Positions 24,108 to 33,152 are shown, counted from the stretch's first letter. The stretch: 64,000 bases of DNA from Deltaproteobacteria bacterium (GCA_029262455.1 JAJCZJ010000024.1:62001-126000), one strand, 5' to 3'. The notes: generated by a model from the letters alone, not told the origin. Translations and numbers: made by a program.

Positions 24108-25697
24108 TTAGCGGCCGCAAACCTGCGTCCTCGCAGCGTCCTCGATCTGGTTGATGATCTCCGCACCCGACCTCGAAGAATCCACTGTAAGTAAGTAGCT
24201 ACTCTCATCCGCACCAAATACTTCAAACACGTCGCGCTGCCGTAGATAAACATCCCATCCCGCATCCGACGGCCCGCGTCCGCTGCGAACCCGCAAGTCG
24301 AGGCGCCGACGGACCTCGTCTTCGCCGCAAACGCATTGCACGAACAGCAGCGGAACACTTAGCTCTTCGGCCAGACGGCATACTTCATCGCGATTGCTGC
24401 GACGCTGATAGGTTCCATCCAAGACGACTCCGCGACCGGACCGCAAGACACTCGAAGCGCGTGTGACTAGCTCCGTATACGTTCTGCGCCCATGCTCTTC
24501 ATCGTAGAGCTGCGCTCGGCTCTGCGGCCCGGAGGGACGGTCGGTTGCCAGGCCGGCCAGCTCTTTACGCACGGCGTCGGAGTCCAAGTGAACGAAACCA
24601 GTGCGTGCACGAACTCCTTCGGCTATCGTGGTTTTCCCGGTCCCGCTCAGCCCCGTCACTGCGATAATCATCGGCGCGTAGGCCCACGACTTGCGACCAG
24701 CAAGCTCGAAGTGGCGCTTTGCCGACTCGAGAGCCAGCTTTCGTTCAGCAGCGTCAACCTCGGCCTCGAGCCCCTTCAGACTCTCGACCTTGCCGCGAAT
24801 GTAAGCAAAGTAGCATTGATAGAACGGCACCAAGAACGCCAGATGCTCGTCGCCCGAGGCGCGGGCGTACTCCTCGACCAAGTAGGCCGCCAACTCGTCG
24901 TAGCCGAGGAATTCCAGATCCATCGCAAGAAAGGCCACTTCGGCGGCTACGTCGCGGTTGCGAAATTTCGCGGCGAATTCGATACAATCGATCATCCACA
25001 ACCGATCGCCAATGCAAATGTGCTCGGCACGCAGGTCCCCGTGACACTCGCGAATGAAGCCACCCGCCTGCCGCTCTCTCAGGATAAGATCGTGCATCGC
25101 CACGAACTCACAGCAGAAGTGCTGAATCGCTGAATCGACGCGCGACGAAACCGTGCGCCCGCGATATTTGCCCGACTCCGAGAAGTCCAAATCCATCATC
25201 GCCTGCAGAGTCTCGGGCGAACCGTTTCTTGCCACTGTTTCGCTGCAATCGGCCTCGCGATGGAACTCGACCAAGCGGGCAACGATCTGACCCACATGCT
25301 CAGTGGTCGCTTCGCCCCGCCGGAGAATTTCGGAGAACATCCGATCCTGCGGCAGGCGAGTCATCTCGACGGCATATTCGATGGCATCAGAAGAGGATGC
25401 GTCGGCAAGCTCGTACGACTCGCCGCGGCTACGAATCGCCACGACTCCGCGGTAGACATCGCCGGCGAGGCGTCGATTCAGTCGCACCTCCTCCTCGCAG
25501 TAGAATCGACGAAGCGCCAGCGTTGAAAAGTCGAGAAACGCGAACTTGACCGGCTTCTTCACCTTGTACACACGGTCGCCGGCAAGAAAGACGAACGAAA
25601 TATGGGTTTGTACGAATTCGACCGAGTCCGGTCGATGAGAATACCATTCCGGACGCAACATCGCTTTGACGAAGCCAGGTAGTTGAGTCACCTCCAT
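24108..25697 (-). CDS. Aminoglycoside-phosphotransferase-like/AAA kinase fusion
   Basis: 529 residues with two parts. Residues 1-340 form an APH/choline-kinase-like domain: lysine in YKVKKPVKFAFLDF, the catalytic ECHGDLRAEHI and a metal-binding IDCIEF. Residues 345-529 form a P-loop kinase: Walker A GLSGTGKTT, LDSDAVRKE and a lid with RLDLRVRSGRGPSDA. This fusion is a recognised family; the Mycobacterium tuberculosis member Rv2004c lies next to the tandem Usp Rv2005c in the DosR dormancy regulon. Here too the gene follows a tandem Usp gene by 28 bp in the same direction. The substrate is not known; aminoglycoside resistance is unlikely. Confidence 0.88.
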   Translation of the reverse strand: MEVTQLPGFVKAMLRPEWYSHRPDSVEFVQTHISFVFLAGDRVYKVKKPVKFAFLDFSTLALRRFYCEEEVRLNRRLAGDVYRGVVAIRSRGESYELADASSSDAIEYAVEMTRLPQDRMFSEILRRGEATTEHVGQIVARLVEFHREADCSETVARNGSPETLQAMMDLDFSESGKYRGRTVSSRVDSAIQHFCCEFVAMHDLILRERQAGGFIRECHGDLRAEHICIGDRLWMIDCIEFAAKFRNRDVAAEVAFLAMDLEFLGYDELAAYLVEEYARASGDEHLAFLVPFYQCYFAYIRGKVESLKGLEAEVDAAERKLALESAKRHFELAGRKSWAYAPMIIAVTGLSGTGKTTIAEGVRARTGFVHLDSDAVRKELAGLATDRPSGPQSRAQLYDEEHGRRTYTELVTRASSVLRSGRGVVLDGTYQRRSNRDEVCRLAEELSVPLLFVQCVCGEDEVRRRLDLRVRSGRGPSDAGWDVYLRQRDVFEVFGADESSYLLTVDSSRSGAEIINQIEDAARTQVCGR

Positions 25698-25725
25698 TAC
25701 GAAACGTCTGGATGCGTCAGCCGAA

Positions 25726-26643
25726 TCAGGTGCGATCTAAATCGGCTTCGCTATCCGGCTCGACCGAACGCACGACTAGAATCGGACATGTAGCCTCCGC
25801 CAGGACATCCTCTGCAGTGCTACCCAACACCGCGCGCGCCACGCCGCTTCGCCCGTGTGTGCCAATCACCAGCAGATCAGCACACACCTGGTCAACTGCC
25901 GACACGATCGCCTCGACCGGCTCGCCCTTGACGACCTCTCGGTGCGCCTTCAATCCACCAAGGTCTACACTTTCCAGCAACGCGGCCCACTCCGGCTCCA
26001 AGTCCTTGGGCTCGATCGTATAGATATCGGAGGCCCCTGCAACTTTTGCCACCAGACCCTGCAGATGAATGGCGGGTTCGATGACATGGACCAAGACGAG
26101 TTTGGCACCCCAAAGCTTCGCGAATCGAGCTGCCTCTTCAATCGCCGGCTCCGAGGCAATCGAGAAATCGGTCGTGACGGCTACACACGATGGCGTTTCG
26201 GCAAGCAGACGCTTTACGACCAAGACCGGCGCTGCAGCCTTACGCACGACGCGCTGCGGAGTCCTCCCGGCCCCAAAAGGCCCGGCTCGGTGACGCGTCG
26301 ACGGGCCCAATACAATGAGATCGTCGTGTTGCTCTTCGGCGATCTTCGTCAGCTCGACATCGGGCGCTCCGATGGCGACCTGACACGACACCGCCAGTCC
26401 CGCCAGCGGTTCCGCCGCTGCCAAAGCCTCGAGGTGTTCGCGCGCCGCTGCCGTGATCTCATCTACATCCGGCATTTGACGAGTTCCTAAGAGGATACGA
26501 GTGTACTTGACCGGCGGCCGCACGACGTGGATCAAGTCGATCGCCGCATCGACCCTTCGAGCCAACCGAACCGCGCTGCGTAACACCCAATTTGTCTTCG
26601 TTCCGAAATCGATCCCCACGGCTACCCGTTTCAACTCATTCAT
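25726..26643 (-). CDS. Tandem universal stress protein
   Basis: 305 residues holding two Usp domains. The first (1-150) begins LKRVAVGIDFGTKTN and has a degenerate nucleotide site (GPSTRHRAGPF in place of GxxGxxG), so it may not bind ATP. The second (155-295) begins CVAVTTDFSIASEPA and has a full signature GTHGRSGVARAVLGSTAEDV. ATG 26643 follows GAGGAG; the track ORF from 26745 adds an unconserved leader. It is the first gene of an operon with the APH/AAA kinase fusion gene, the same order as Rv2005c-Rv2004c in mycobacteria. Confidence 0.9.
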   Translation of the reverse strand: MNELKRVAVGIDFGTKTNWVLRSAVRLARRVDAAIDLIHVVRPPVKYTRILLGTRQMPDVDEITAAAREHLEALAAAEPLAGLAVSCQVAIGAPDVELTKIAEEQHDDLIVLGPSTRHRAGPFGAGRTPQRVVRKAAAPVLVVKRLLAETPSCVAVTTDFSIASEPAIEEAARFAKLWGAKLVLVHVIEPAIHLQGLVAKVAGASDIYTIEPKDLEPEWAALLESVDLGGLKAHREVVKGEPVEAIVSAVDQVCADLLVIGTHGRSGVARAVLGSTAEDVLAEATCPILVVRSVEPDSEADLDRT

Positions 26644-26954
26644 ACGATCACTCCTCACGACGACAGCTACGCAAGACCCCTGCCAAACCTCCGCAGCGAC
26701 TCCGCCCAGGGAAAACGACGGACAGAGGGTCCTCAATTCCCACAAACCCGGGCCACTGGATTCTCACCTTTGGGAACGCACCGAAAGCATCTGTCGGCGC
26801 TGCCATGAGGGCTCCTCAAAGCGATCGGGAGATAGGTTCACCCATGAAACAAACCTGAAAAAAATTAGCAGTTTGCGAACTCTGATCGATTGATTGTCGT
26901 GCCGGAACCCGGTTTAGTGACACGGCTGCCACGAACTGAGGAGGGGCGGGGAAA
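26644..26954. other. Divergent intergenic region, 311 bp
   Basis: This region holds the promoters of the Usp operon (minus) and the cysteine-rich protein gene (plus). Visible elements are a short inverted repeat GGAC-AGAGG-GTCC near 26728 and an A-rich run (CTGAAAAAAATTAG near 26856). The cysteine-rich gene has a strong GAGGAGGGG ribosome binding site at 26939-26947. Confidence 0.4.
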
Positions 26955-27857
26955 ATGGGTAGACTTGCACTAGCAACAACCGCGTTCGCATGGGCGCTGT
27001 TTTTGGCGGCCGTTGCACCTGCCGGGTCGATGGAGTGCGACGCCAACGCGTGCACGACAGGAGACCAGTGCTCCGCTGGCGCATGCGTCTCAGGTCCACC
27101 TGTCGACTGTAACTTTGGCCCCTGCGAATCCGGCGCCTGTGTCGCCGGCACCTGCCTCAGTTTCCCGAAATGCCCGCCTGTCGCACACCCCTGCCGCACG
27201 ACGCAGACCTGCAATCCTGCAAACGGCGAATGCGAGTTTGAACCTGCCAACATCGGCGCGGCCTGCGACATTACCCCCAACGACTGCATGGCCGGGACGT
27301 GCGACGGGTCTGGCGAGTGTGTCGAGCTCCCCCTGAATGGCACCCCATGCGACGATCATATGGAGTGCACCGCCTCCTCAATGTGTTTCTCAGGAACCTG
27401 CGTAGGCGAACCAGCGTCGATGGATGGGCAGCCCTGCACGACCGGACTCCTCGGATTGTGTGCACCCGCCTCATGTCAAAACGGCTCCTGCGTATCCGGG
27501 ATGCAGGATGTGATCTGCCCACCGTCAATGAACCTCTGCGAAGGCTTAAGCTTTTGCAACCCGGGCACCGGGCAATGCGCTTCCCTGCCATCCGTATGCA
27601 TCAGCCCCGATCCTTGCTCTACCGCAACCTGCGACCCACAAGTCGGGTGTGTCGTCACACCCTTGGCGGACGGGGCAGCGTGCAACGACCTCAACGAGTG
27701 CACCGTCGGAGATTCATGCAGCGCAGGTGCCTGCACAGGTACGGGAATCAGTGACCCGCAAATGGCGCCGGCCTCGTCCAATACCGGACTGCTAGCTCTC
27801 GTGATGTTTCTGGGAATTCTACCAGCGCTGCGACTGGCCCGGCCCAGACAGCGCTGA
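26955..27857 (+). CDS. Secreted cysteine-rich repeat protein with C-terminal anchor
   Basis: 300 residues. An N-terminal signal peptide (ATTAFAWALFLAAVAPAGS) leads to about 240 residues with some 40 cysteines in recurring C-x-x-G-x-C patterns such as CTTGDQCSAGAC, CDGSGEC and CTVGDSCSAGACTG. The C-terminus has a hydrophobic helix (TGLLALVMFLGILPALRLA) followed by RPRQR, the layout of three-part sorting tags such as PEP-CTERM or MYXO-CTERM, although no diagnostic PEP or GxGxC motif precedes it. It should be exported, heavily disulfide-bonded and anchored at the cell surface. Such repeats occur in deltaproteobacterial surface proteins; the role is unknown. Confidence 0.8.
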   Translation: MGRLALATTAFAWALFLAAVAPAGSMECDANACTTGDQCSAGACVSGPPVDCNFGPCESGACVAGTCLSFPKCPPVAHPCRTTQTCNPANGECEFEPANIGAACDITPNDCMAGTCDGSGECVELPLNGTPCDDHMECTASSMCFSGTCVGEPASMDGQPCTTGLLGLCAPASCQNGSCVSGMQDVICPPSMNLCEGLSFCNPGTGQCASLPSVCISPDPCSTATCDPQVGCVVTPLADGAACNDLNECTVGDSCSAGACTGTGISDPQMAPASSNTGLLALVMFLGILPALRLARPRQR

Positions 27858-27920
27858 GGTCAACTCGGGCGCACCTCTTCGATCCCACCACCAAAGAGCT
27901 AAGAGCTAGGTTGCCAAGAA

Positions 27921-28275
27921 GAACTACGGGGGCAACTCCTGGCGAGACCGACTTCACAAAGGGCATTGCTCACCAAGGGTCGAGACGACCCGAAACCGTG
28001 ACTTTGGGCGCCAAGTCATCGGCAGAGTTCTCTCGGACCAGCGAGAGACAATAGACGGTGCGTTCGCAAACCTCTCCGCGAACCGAATGCCGGCCGCCTT
28101 GCCTCCAGTCGTCCAGTCGTAGATTCCGACTTCGGACGGTACCGGCTTGACGTAGCCTTCCAGCCGCCACCCTTCGCCTCGAGTTCGCCGTAAAAAGCAA
28201 AGAGTCCCGCCGAGGCAACGTCGCAGCCCGCAAAAACCGCTAGCAGGTCGCTCGGCTCAACGGATGGGGTATCGG
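27921..28275 (-). pseudogene. Decayed partial copy of the DUF748 gene 3' end
   Basis: This stretch matches the 3' end of the intact DUF748 gene (about 30303-30680) in the same orientation. Shared blocks include CTCCTGGCGAGACCGACTTC, then CATCGGCAGAGTTCTC, and the stretch around CGTAGCCTTCCAGCCGCC. In translation FVKSVSPGV and ENSADDLAPKVTVSGRLD still show, but the frame is broken by single-base indels and by a deletion of about 40 bp, the stop codon is lost by a one-base insertion, and nothing upstream resembles the rest of the gene. It is a dead remnant. The two copies flank the UbiB-like gene, which points to a past duplication. Confidence 0.85.
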
Positions 28276-28518
28276 GCCATCGCTGCTCTCACCCCCATGG
28301 CGCTGCGCAGTGATGGCCGTGACCGCGGCTTCATGTGGGAACTACAACGCCGGACACTCAACATTTGCACAATCTGCCCGCCAAAAGAAGATTTGCCGGG
28401 GCATCGTCGGAAGATGACGTTCGGCGGCATGGCATGGAGGTTGCTCTACCTCGGCGGGACGGCGTCCACCCGGCCGGACTGCCGTGCCACCACAACCTCA
28501 AACAAGGGAGACCTACCA

Positions 28519-28575
28519 ATGACGATCCTCGAAGCTGCATTCGATGAAGTGATGAGTGGGGCTGAGCGACGATGA
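28519..28575 (+). CDS. 18-codon leader-like ORF overlapping the UbiB-like gene
   Basis: A short frame, MTILEAAFDEVMSGAERR, begins behind AGGGAGACC and its stop overlaps the next start as ATGA. It is too short for the ORF track as a separate entry (the track shows a longer ORF from 28264). The good ribosome binding site and exact overlap suggest it is translated and couples initiation of the UbiB-like gene, since that gene has no site of its own. It could also be the end of an unknown longer gene. Confidence 0.4.
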   Translation: MTILEAAFDEVMSGAERR

Positions 28576-30278
28576 ATCACGCCAAGGTCAGTATTGAGAT
28601 CCTCGAACGGTGTCGCCGCATTGCAGCTCTGCTTCTGAGCAGGGCCGGTGACATAGCTCAAGCCAGCGGTACAAACGATGCCCTCGACCCGCAGGAGGAT
28701 GCTGCGACGAGCGGCAGCGACGCCGCAGAAGACGATAACAAGCTGGCGGAGGAGCTCGAACAGTTGGGTCCGACGTTCGTCAAGCTGGGCCAAATCCTGT
28801 CGACGCGCGCCGACTTGCTTCCCGCCAAGCAGCGGGCGTCACTTTCTCGGTTGCAGGAGAGCGTTGCGCCGGTCCCGTTCGAAGAACTTCAGGAGGTGCT
28901 CGAGCTCGATCTGGGAGTGAGGATCTCCAAGGCCTTCGCTGAGTTCGACGAAACCCCGACGGCAAGCGCGTCACTTGGTCAGGTGCATCGAGCACGGCTG
29001 CGCGATGGACGACATGTGGCCGTGAAGATTCGGCGGCCTGGCATACGCGAAGAGGCTGCTACGGACCTAGCGGCTTTGGATCTGATCGTCGAAGGCGTCG
29101 ACCAGGTGACCGATCTAGAAAGTCGCTTCGCACTCAGGAACATCCTGGATGAGTTTCGCCGGACATTGGCCGAGGAACTCGACTATCGCCGCGAGGCGGA
29201 ACACTTGAAAATCCTAGGCGCCAATCTCACGGACTATCCGGAACTCTTGGTGCCACAGCCGATTGACGACTATTGCTCGCAACGAGTGCTCACGATGGAG
29301 TGGATCGACGGCACACGGGTCACTGACTTACCCCCCGTGAGGCGACCTGAGCTCGAAGGCAATCGGCTGGTCGACGCATTGTTGCGTTCGTACCTCGATC
29401 AGATCCTGGTCGACGGCTTCGTTCACGCTGACCCACACCCGGGCAACATCTTGCTCACGCCCGACGATCGGTTAGTGCTTTTGGACCTCGGCATGGTCGC
29501 TCGCATCGGCGAAGCACATCGCCTCCAGCTCCTAAAGCTCGTACTCGCGCTGAGCGCAGGCAAGGGCGAAGTAGCGGCCGACATCTGTATCGCCATCGGC
29601 GAACGGCTCGAGGACTGCAACGAATCCGCCTTTCGCCGCGACATGTCGGCCCTGGCGACGCGGCTGACCGAACCAGCCAGTGTTACCCAGCTGTCTCTCG
29701 GCCGCGTCGTCGCAGAGATGGCGACGCGGGCAACCGAGGCTGGTATCCGGCCGGCGCCTGAGGTGGCCCTGTTGGGCAAGGCACTCCTCAGTCTCGACTC
29801 GATCACGGAGGCGCTGGCACCGGGTTTCGACTCGCACTCCACCATCACCAAGCATATCGAGTGGATCGTCGGCAGGCGCGCGGCCAGCCGGCTGGCGCCG
29901 AAACGCATCCTGTCGTCGCTGCTCGAACTCGAGGAGGTGGTCGAGCAATTTCCGCGCCGCGTCAACCAGCTGCTCGACGCCGCGTTGGACAATCGGCTCG
30001 AAGTGCGCGTCCACGCATTTGATCAAGAACACATGATGTCGGCGATTCAGAAAGTCGCGAACCGCATCTCTCTCGGCCTGGTCCTCGCAGCACTCATCGT
30101 CGGCGCGGCGATGCTCATGGACGTGGACACCTCCTGGAAGCTCTTCGGTTACCCGGGACTAGCGATCTCCTTGTTCCTGATCGCGGCGATCTGCGGCTTG
30201 GGCCTGGTCTTCACGGTACTCTGGGGCGATATCCGCCCCGATGGCCGTCCGGGTCCGGCCAGGAGCGACAGTCACTGA
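28572..30278 (+). CDS. ABC1/UbiB-family atypical kinase
   Basis: 568 residues. Family marks are in order: KxGQ as FVKLGQILSTRADLLP, the Ala-rich ASASLGQVHRA loop in place of a glycine-rich loop, VAVKIRRPGI with the ATP lysine, VHADPHPGNILL as catalytic loop and LLDLGMV for the metal aspartate. Two hydrophobic segments near the C-terminus (LGLVLAALIVGAAMLM and AISLFLIAAICGLGLVF) anchor it in the membrane, as in UbiB. The family supports quinone biosynthesis or lipid handling. The start is coupled to a short upstream ORF. It converges with the DUF748 gene 28 bp downstream. Confidence 0.92.
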   Translation: MNHAKVSIEILERCRRIAALLLSRAGDIAQASGTNDALDPQEDAATSGSDAAEDDNKLAEELEQLGPTFVKLGQILSTRADLLPAKQRASLSRLQESVAPVPFEELQEVLELDLGVRISKAFAEFDETPTASASLGQVHRARLRDGRHVAVKIRRPGIREEAATDLAALDLIVEGVDQVTDLESRFALRNILDEFRRTLAEELDYRREAEHLKILGANLTDYPELLVPQPIDDYCSQRVLTMEWIDGTRVTDLPPVRRPELEGNRLVDALLRSYLDQILVDGFVHADPHPGNILLTPDDRLVLLDLGMVARIGEAHRLQLLKLVLALSAGKGEVAADICIAIGERLEDCNESAFRRDMSALATRLTEPASVTQLSLGRVVAEMATRATEAGIRPAPEVALLGKALLSLDSITEALAPGFDSHSTITKHIEWIVGRRAASRLAPKRILSSLLELEEVVEQFPRRVNQLLDAALDNRLEVRVHAFDQEHMMSAIQKVANRISLGLVLAALIVGAAMLMDVDTSWKLFGYPGLAISLFLIAAICGLGLVFTVLWGDIRPDGRPGPARSDSH

Positions 30279-30305
30279 CAAACAACTTGACGGTCTCGCC
30301 AGTAG

Positions 30306-31910
30306 CTACGGGTCAACTCCTGGCGAGACCGACTTCACAAAGGCATTGCTCACCAGGCTCACAATGGCATCCCACGTGCTCACCTCCGGGTCGTCGATGC
30401 GACCCGCGACCGAGACCTTGGCCGCCACATCATCGGCAGAGTTCTCCAGAATCTGAGACAGGACATCGACAGCACCTTCGTAGACCTCACCACAAACCGA
30501 ACGTCGCTTGTCCTGTGTTCGGTCGTAGATATCGACATCGGAGAGGATCGGCTTGACGTAACCTTCCAGCCGCCCCTCCTTTGCCGCGAGTTCGCTGTAG
30601 AAAGCAAACATTCCGGAGGCAGCGTCGAACCCCGCGTACGCCGTCAGCAAGTCGTTTAGCTCGACGAGTGGAGTTTCGGAGATGTTCACGTCGATGTCGA
30701 AGTCGGGGCTCGCGTTCGTAGCCCGGTACGATCCGCTGATCGCTAAGTCGCCGGCATCCATGAACCTACCCTCTGCCTCGAAGGATGCAGGCTTATCGGA
30801 GTCGCGGTTGGCGACGTCCTTGGCGGTCAACGAAGTTTGCGTAGAAAAGAGCCGATAGTCACGATCCACACGGTGGTAGGTCAGCCGACTGCCGCGCACC
30901 TCGAGGCGATCCAAGTACACCTTCGTGGTAGAATCCGACTGCAACTGTTCCGCCGCGTCCTCGGCCCATCTCTGACGGCGCTCCTCAGCGGCGCTGCCGG
31001 AGCCGGCCGTGTACGTCACTTCCACGCCATCGACGCGCAGCCGCCGAACATAGACGCTGCGTTTCTCGCGGGAGAACTCCAGGCTGCCGTCCGCTCCGAG
31101 CACCCCACCGTCGACGTGAACGTCGACCTCGGAAGCCAGGGGATCGAACCGCCGCAGTGGAACCGTATCGAGCGCGAAGCTCGCGTCCAGCGCAACATGA
31201 GGAACGGCGAGAAAGTCGGCAGCCCCTTCGACTTCGATGTGCCCCGAGTCGAACAGTGTCGCTTGCAGGGAAACCGGTGACGGGTAGCGAGATTGCCCTC
31301 GTACGTTGCGGATGTTCTGCGCTTCCAGCCTAACCGAGGTCAACTCGATCGGGGCGTCCCCCTCATCGCCGAGGTACGTGACCGAGCCGTCGCGGACCCG
31401 GACATGGTCGACCTCCATTGGATAGACTGCGAACAAAGCCTCCCGCCATCCTTTGTCCGCCAGCCCCTCACCGTCTTCAGTTTCGCGGACGATATTGGCC
31501 CGCTCGAGGTATAAAGCCGGCGACTCGATCTCGAGCTCCGACAGTAGGTTGCCGCGCAACAAGGCCGACCAACTGAGTGACACGCCGAACCGCTGCAAGT
31601 GCGCGACCGCGGGGTCGGGGTGGGCGTCCTGGGTGAACGACGTATCGACCAGATCGAAGCCCAGGGCGAGGATTCGTAGGTCGAGACCTCCGATCTTCAC
31701 GGTATAGCCTACCAGACGGTCGTTGATCTCGGATTCCGCCCAACCGCGGAGAAAACTCTCAGCGGTAAGCGCGACGACCAGCACCGCCGCGACGAGGGCA
31801 AAAGCCACTACGGCAAGGACGACGCGCACACGTCCGCGTTCGCCCAAGGGGATCGACGAGCGTCGCCAAGATCTCCCCCGACTGCCGTTGGGCTCAGGCA
31901 CGAAACTCAC
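30306..31910 (-). CDS. DUF748/AsmA-like envelope protein
   Basis: 534 residues. One N-terminal membrane anchor (VVLAVVAFALVAAVLVVALTA) is followed by a long beta-rich periplasmic body with the segments typical of DUF748/AsmA-like proteins: a repeat of L-x-x-L-x-I-x-x-P around ELEIESPALYLERAN, DIDVNISETPLVELNDLLTAYAG, and the C-terminal ENSADDVAAKVSVAGRID. Such proteins are thought to bridge membranes for lipid transport or to influence outer-membrane biogenesis. It overlaps the stop of the upstream DUF1206 gene by 17 bp. A broken copy of its last ~370 bp lies at 27921-28275. Confidence 0.85.
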   Translation of the reverse strand: MSFVPEPNGSRGRSWRRSSIPLGERGRVRVVLAVVAFALVAAVLVVALTAESFLRGWAESEINDRLVGYTVKIGGLDLRILALGFDLVDTSFTQDAHPDPAVAHLQRFGVSLSWSALLRGNLLSELEIESPALYLERANIVRETEDGEGLADKGWREALFAVYPMEVDHVRVRDGSVTYLGDEGDAPIELTSVRLEAQNIRNVRGQSRYPSPVSLQATLFDSGHIEVEGAADFLAVPHVALDASFALDTVPLRRFDPLASEVDVHVDGGVLGADGSLEFSREKRSVYVRRLRVDGVEVTYTAGSGSAAEERRQRWAEDAAEQLQSDSTTKVYLDRLEVRGSRLTYHRVDRDYRLFSTQTSLTAKDVANRDSDKPASFEAEGRFMDAGDLAISGSYRATNASPDFDIDVNISETPLVELNDLLTAYAGFDAASGMFAFYSELAAKEGRLEGYVKPILSDVDIYDRTQDKRRSVCGEVYEGAVDVLSQILENSADDVAAKVSVAGRIDDPEVSTWDAIVSLVSNAFVKSVSPGVDP

Positions 31911-32646
31911 GGTAGCGACAGTCGACGGCGCAATAGATCGCGTAGGCGATCAAGCCCAACGAAACCATCGCCAGTAGAGTCGTTCCAAAGGACTGTCGCG
32001 AAAGTGCTGCCAGTGCCTCAGAAGTCCCAGCGTCGGTGGATCCGCTCGAGATCATGAGGATCGCGATCGTGATGAAAACAATTCCGCGCGCCGATAACCC
32101 GAGCCTTGCGGCGCGCTTACCCCAAACTTTCTCAGTCTCACTCATTTCGGAGGTTTGCCAGTTCTGCACGTAGCGATCCGTCATCGCCCTGAAGATCTCG
32201 ACCAGACCGAAGACGCCAACCGCGCCCCCCGCCAACATCGACAGCGTTGGACCGAATCCGCTCGTACCCATGCCGGAGCCCCCGCCGCCGCCGATCAGGG
32301 TAAACGCGTAGAGGGCTAGAGCGATGTGGATGACTCCCGAAACGGCCATCCCGCCGCGACTCAAGAGACCCTCGGCCTCGGAACCATGCGCTTCGGCGTC
32401 AGTGGCCGCGGCATAAACCTTCCACGAGGCATAGCCCAGCAAGCCGACTCCGATCAGAACTACGAGGATCTGGCCAAACGGTTGGTCGACCAGTACGCGC
32501 AAAGCGCCAGCGCTGCCCTCGGCTTCGCCACCGGCCGCCAATGCCGCGTGCAGGGCAATCGCGCCGACCGCTCCGTAGACGACGCTCTTCGCGAGGTAGC
32601 CGGCGCGCGCGGCCATTTCCAGAGCCGTGTTCGAGGTCGAGGTCAT
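31894..32646 (-). CDS. DUF1206 membrane protein
   Basis: About 250 residues. The three-fold repeated pair of helices of DUF1206 is visible: AARAGYLAKSVVYGAVGAIAL, LLSRGGMAVSGVIHIALALYAF and AARLGLSARGIVFITIAILMI, each followed by a second helix ending near YA(S/I)W or YAIY. Function unknown; the family occurs widely in bacteria. The start at ATG 32646 fits the domain. GTG 32691 is possible but adds residues not seen in the family. The gene is the first of a two-gene operon with the DUF748 gene. Confidence 0.88.
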   Translation of the reverse strand: MTSTSNTALEMAARAGYLAKSVVYGAVGAIALHAALAAGGEAEGSAGALRVLVDQPFGQILVVLIGVGLLGYASWKVYAAATDAEAHGSEAEGLLSRGGMAVSGVIHIALALYAFTLIGGGGGSGMGTSGFGPTLSMLAGGAVGVFGLVEIFRAMTDRYVQNWQTSEMSETEKVWGKRAARLGLSARGIVFITIAILMISSGSTDAGTSEALAALSRQSFGTTLLAMVSLGLIAYAIYCAVDCRYREFRA

Positions 32647-32770
32647 GCGCTCTGATAACTGCAACATGCAAGCCAAGTTGTCCTGACTCACGGAGGGCCC
32701 CCGACATGAACGACTCTTGTAAATCCTGCAGAAGACCTGGCGTTCAAAACACCTGCAGGGTTGAACGGGC

Positions 32771-32973
32771 TGCTTTGCCGACCTCGGAGTCGGCTACAAC
32801 CGCGACAGCGACGGTGAGCTCGAATACCGGGACTCGTGGGAATCCCCACCGAGAAGGTCGAATTCTCGAACGGTGCCCGGGGGATGTCCGGGCCAGCCAA
32901 ATGGGACGACGCGCGCTTCAGCGCGAGCCAGGATACTGCTGTGAAGATCCAGATCATGTCCGCCAAGAACTAG
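32771..32973 (+). pseudogene. Possible frameshifted coding remnant
   Basis: Within the 506-bp gap before the Rieske/TPP gene, two frames look coding. The first reads CFADLGVGYNRDSDGELEYR from 32771; the other, one frame over, reads EKVEFSNGARGMSGPAKWDD and continues ASQDTAVKIQIMSAKN to a stop at 32973. Joined by one indel near 32835-32845 they would make a plausible C-terminal end of a protein I do not recognise. No start or RBS is seen. The rest of the gap (32974-33152) shows nothing but the ribosome binding site AAAGGAG at its end. Confidence 0.35.
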
Positions 32974-33152
32974 AGCGGCGCCGATTGCCGATAGAAACGA
33001 TTGTCCGAATCAACTATTGGCTTTCTTTCCAACGAATCTGCGCGCCCGGCCTCCATTGTAACTTTTCCTACGATCGCGCATCCATAGGCAGACTCCGTGC
33101 GGCTCGCCAGAGCAATCTCCCGAAGCGACCATCCGAACAAAGGAGCTTAGAA

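Noticed and set aside
24108-25697. Aminoglycoside resistance gene
   Set aside because: The APH-like domain is fused to a P-loop kinase, a family tied to stress regulons, not to resistance.
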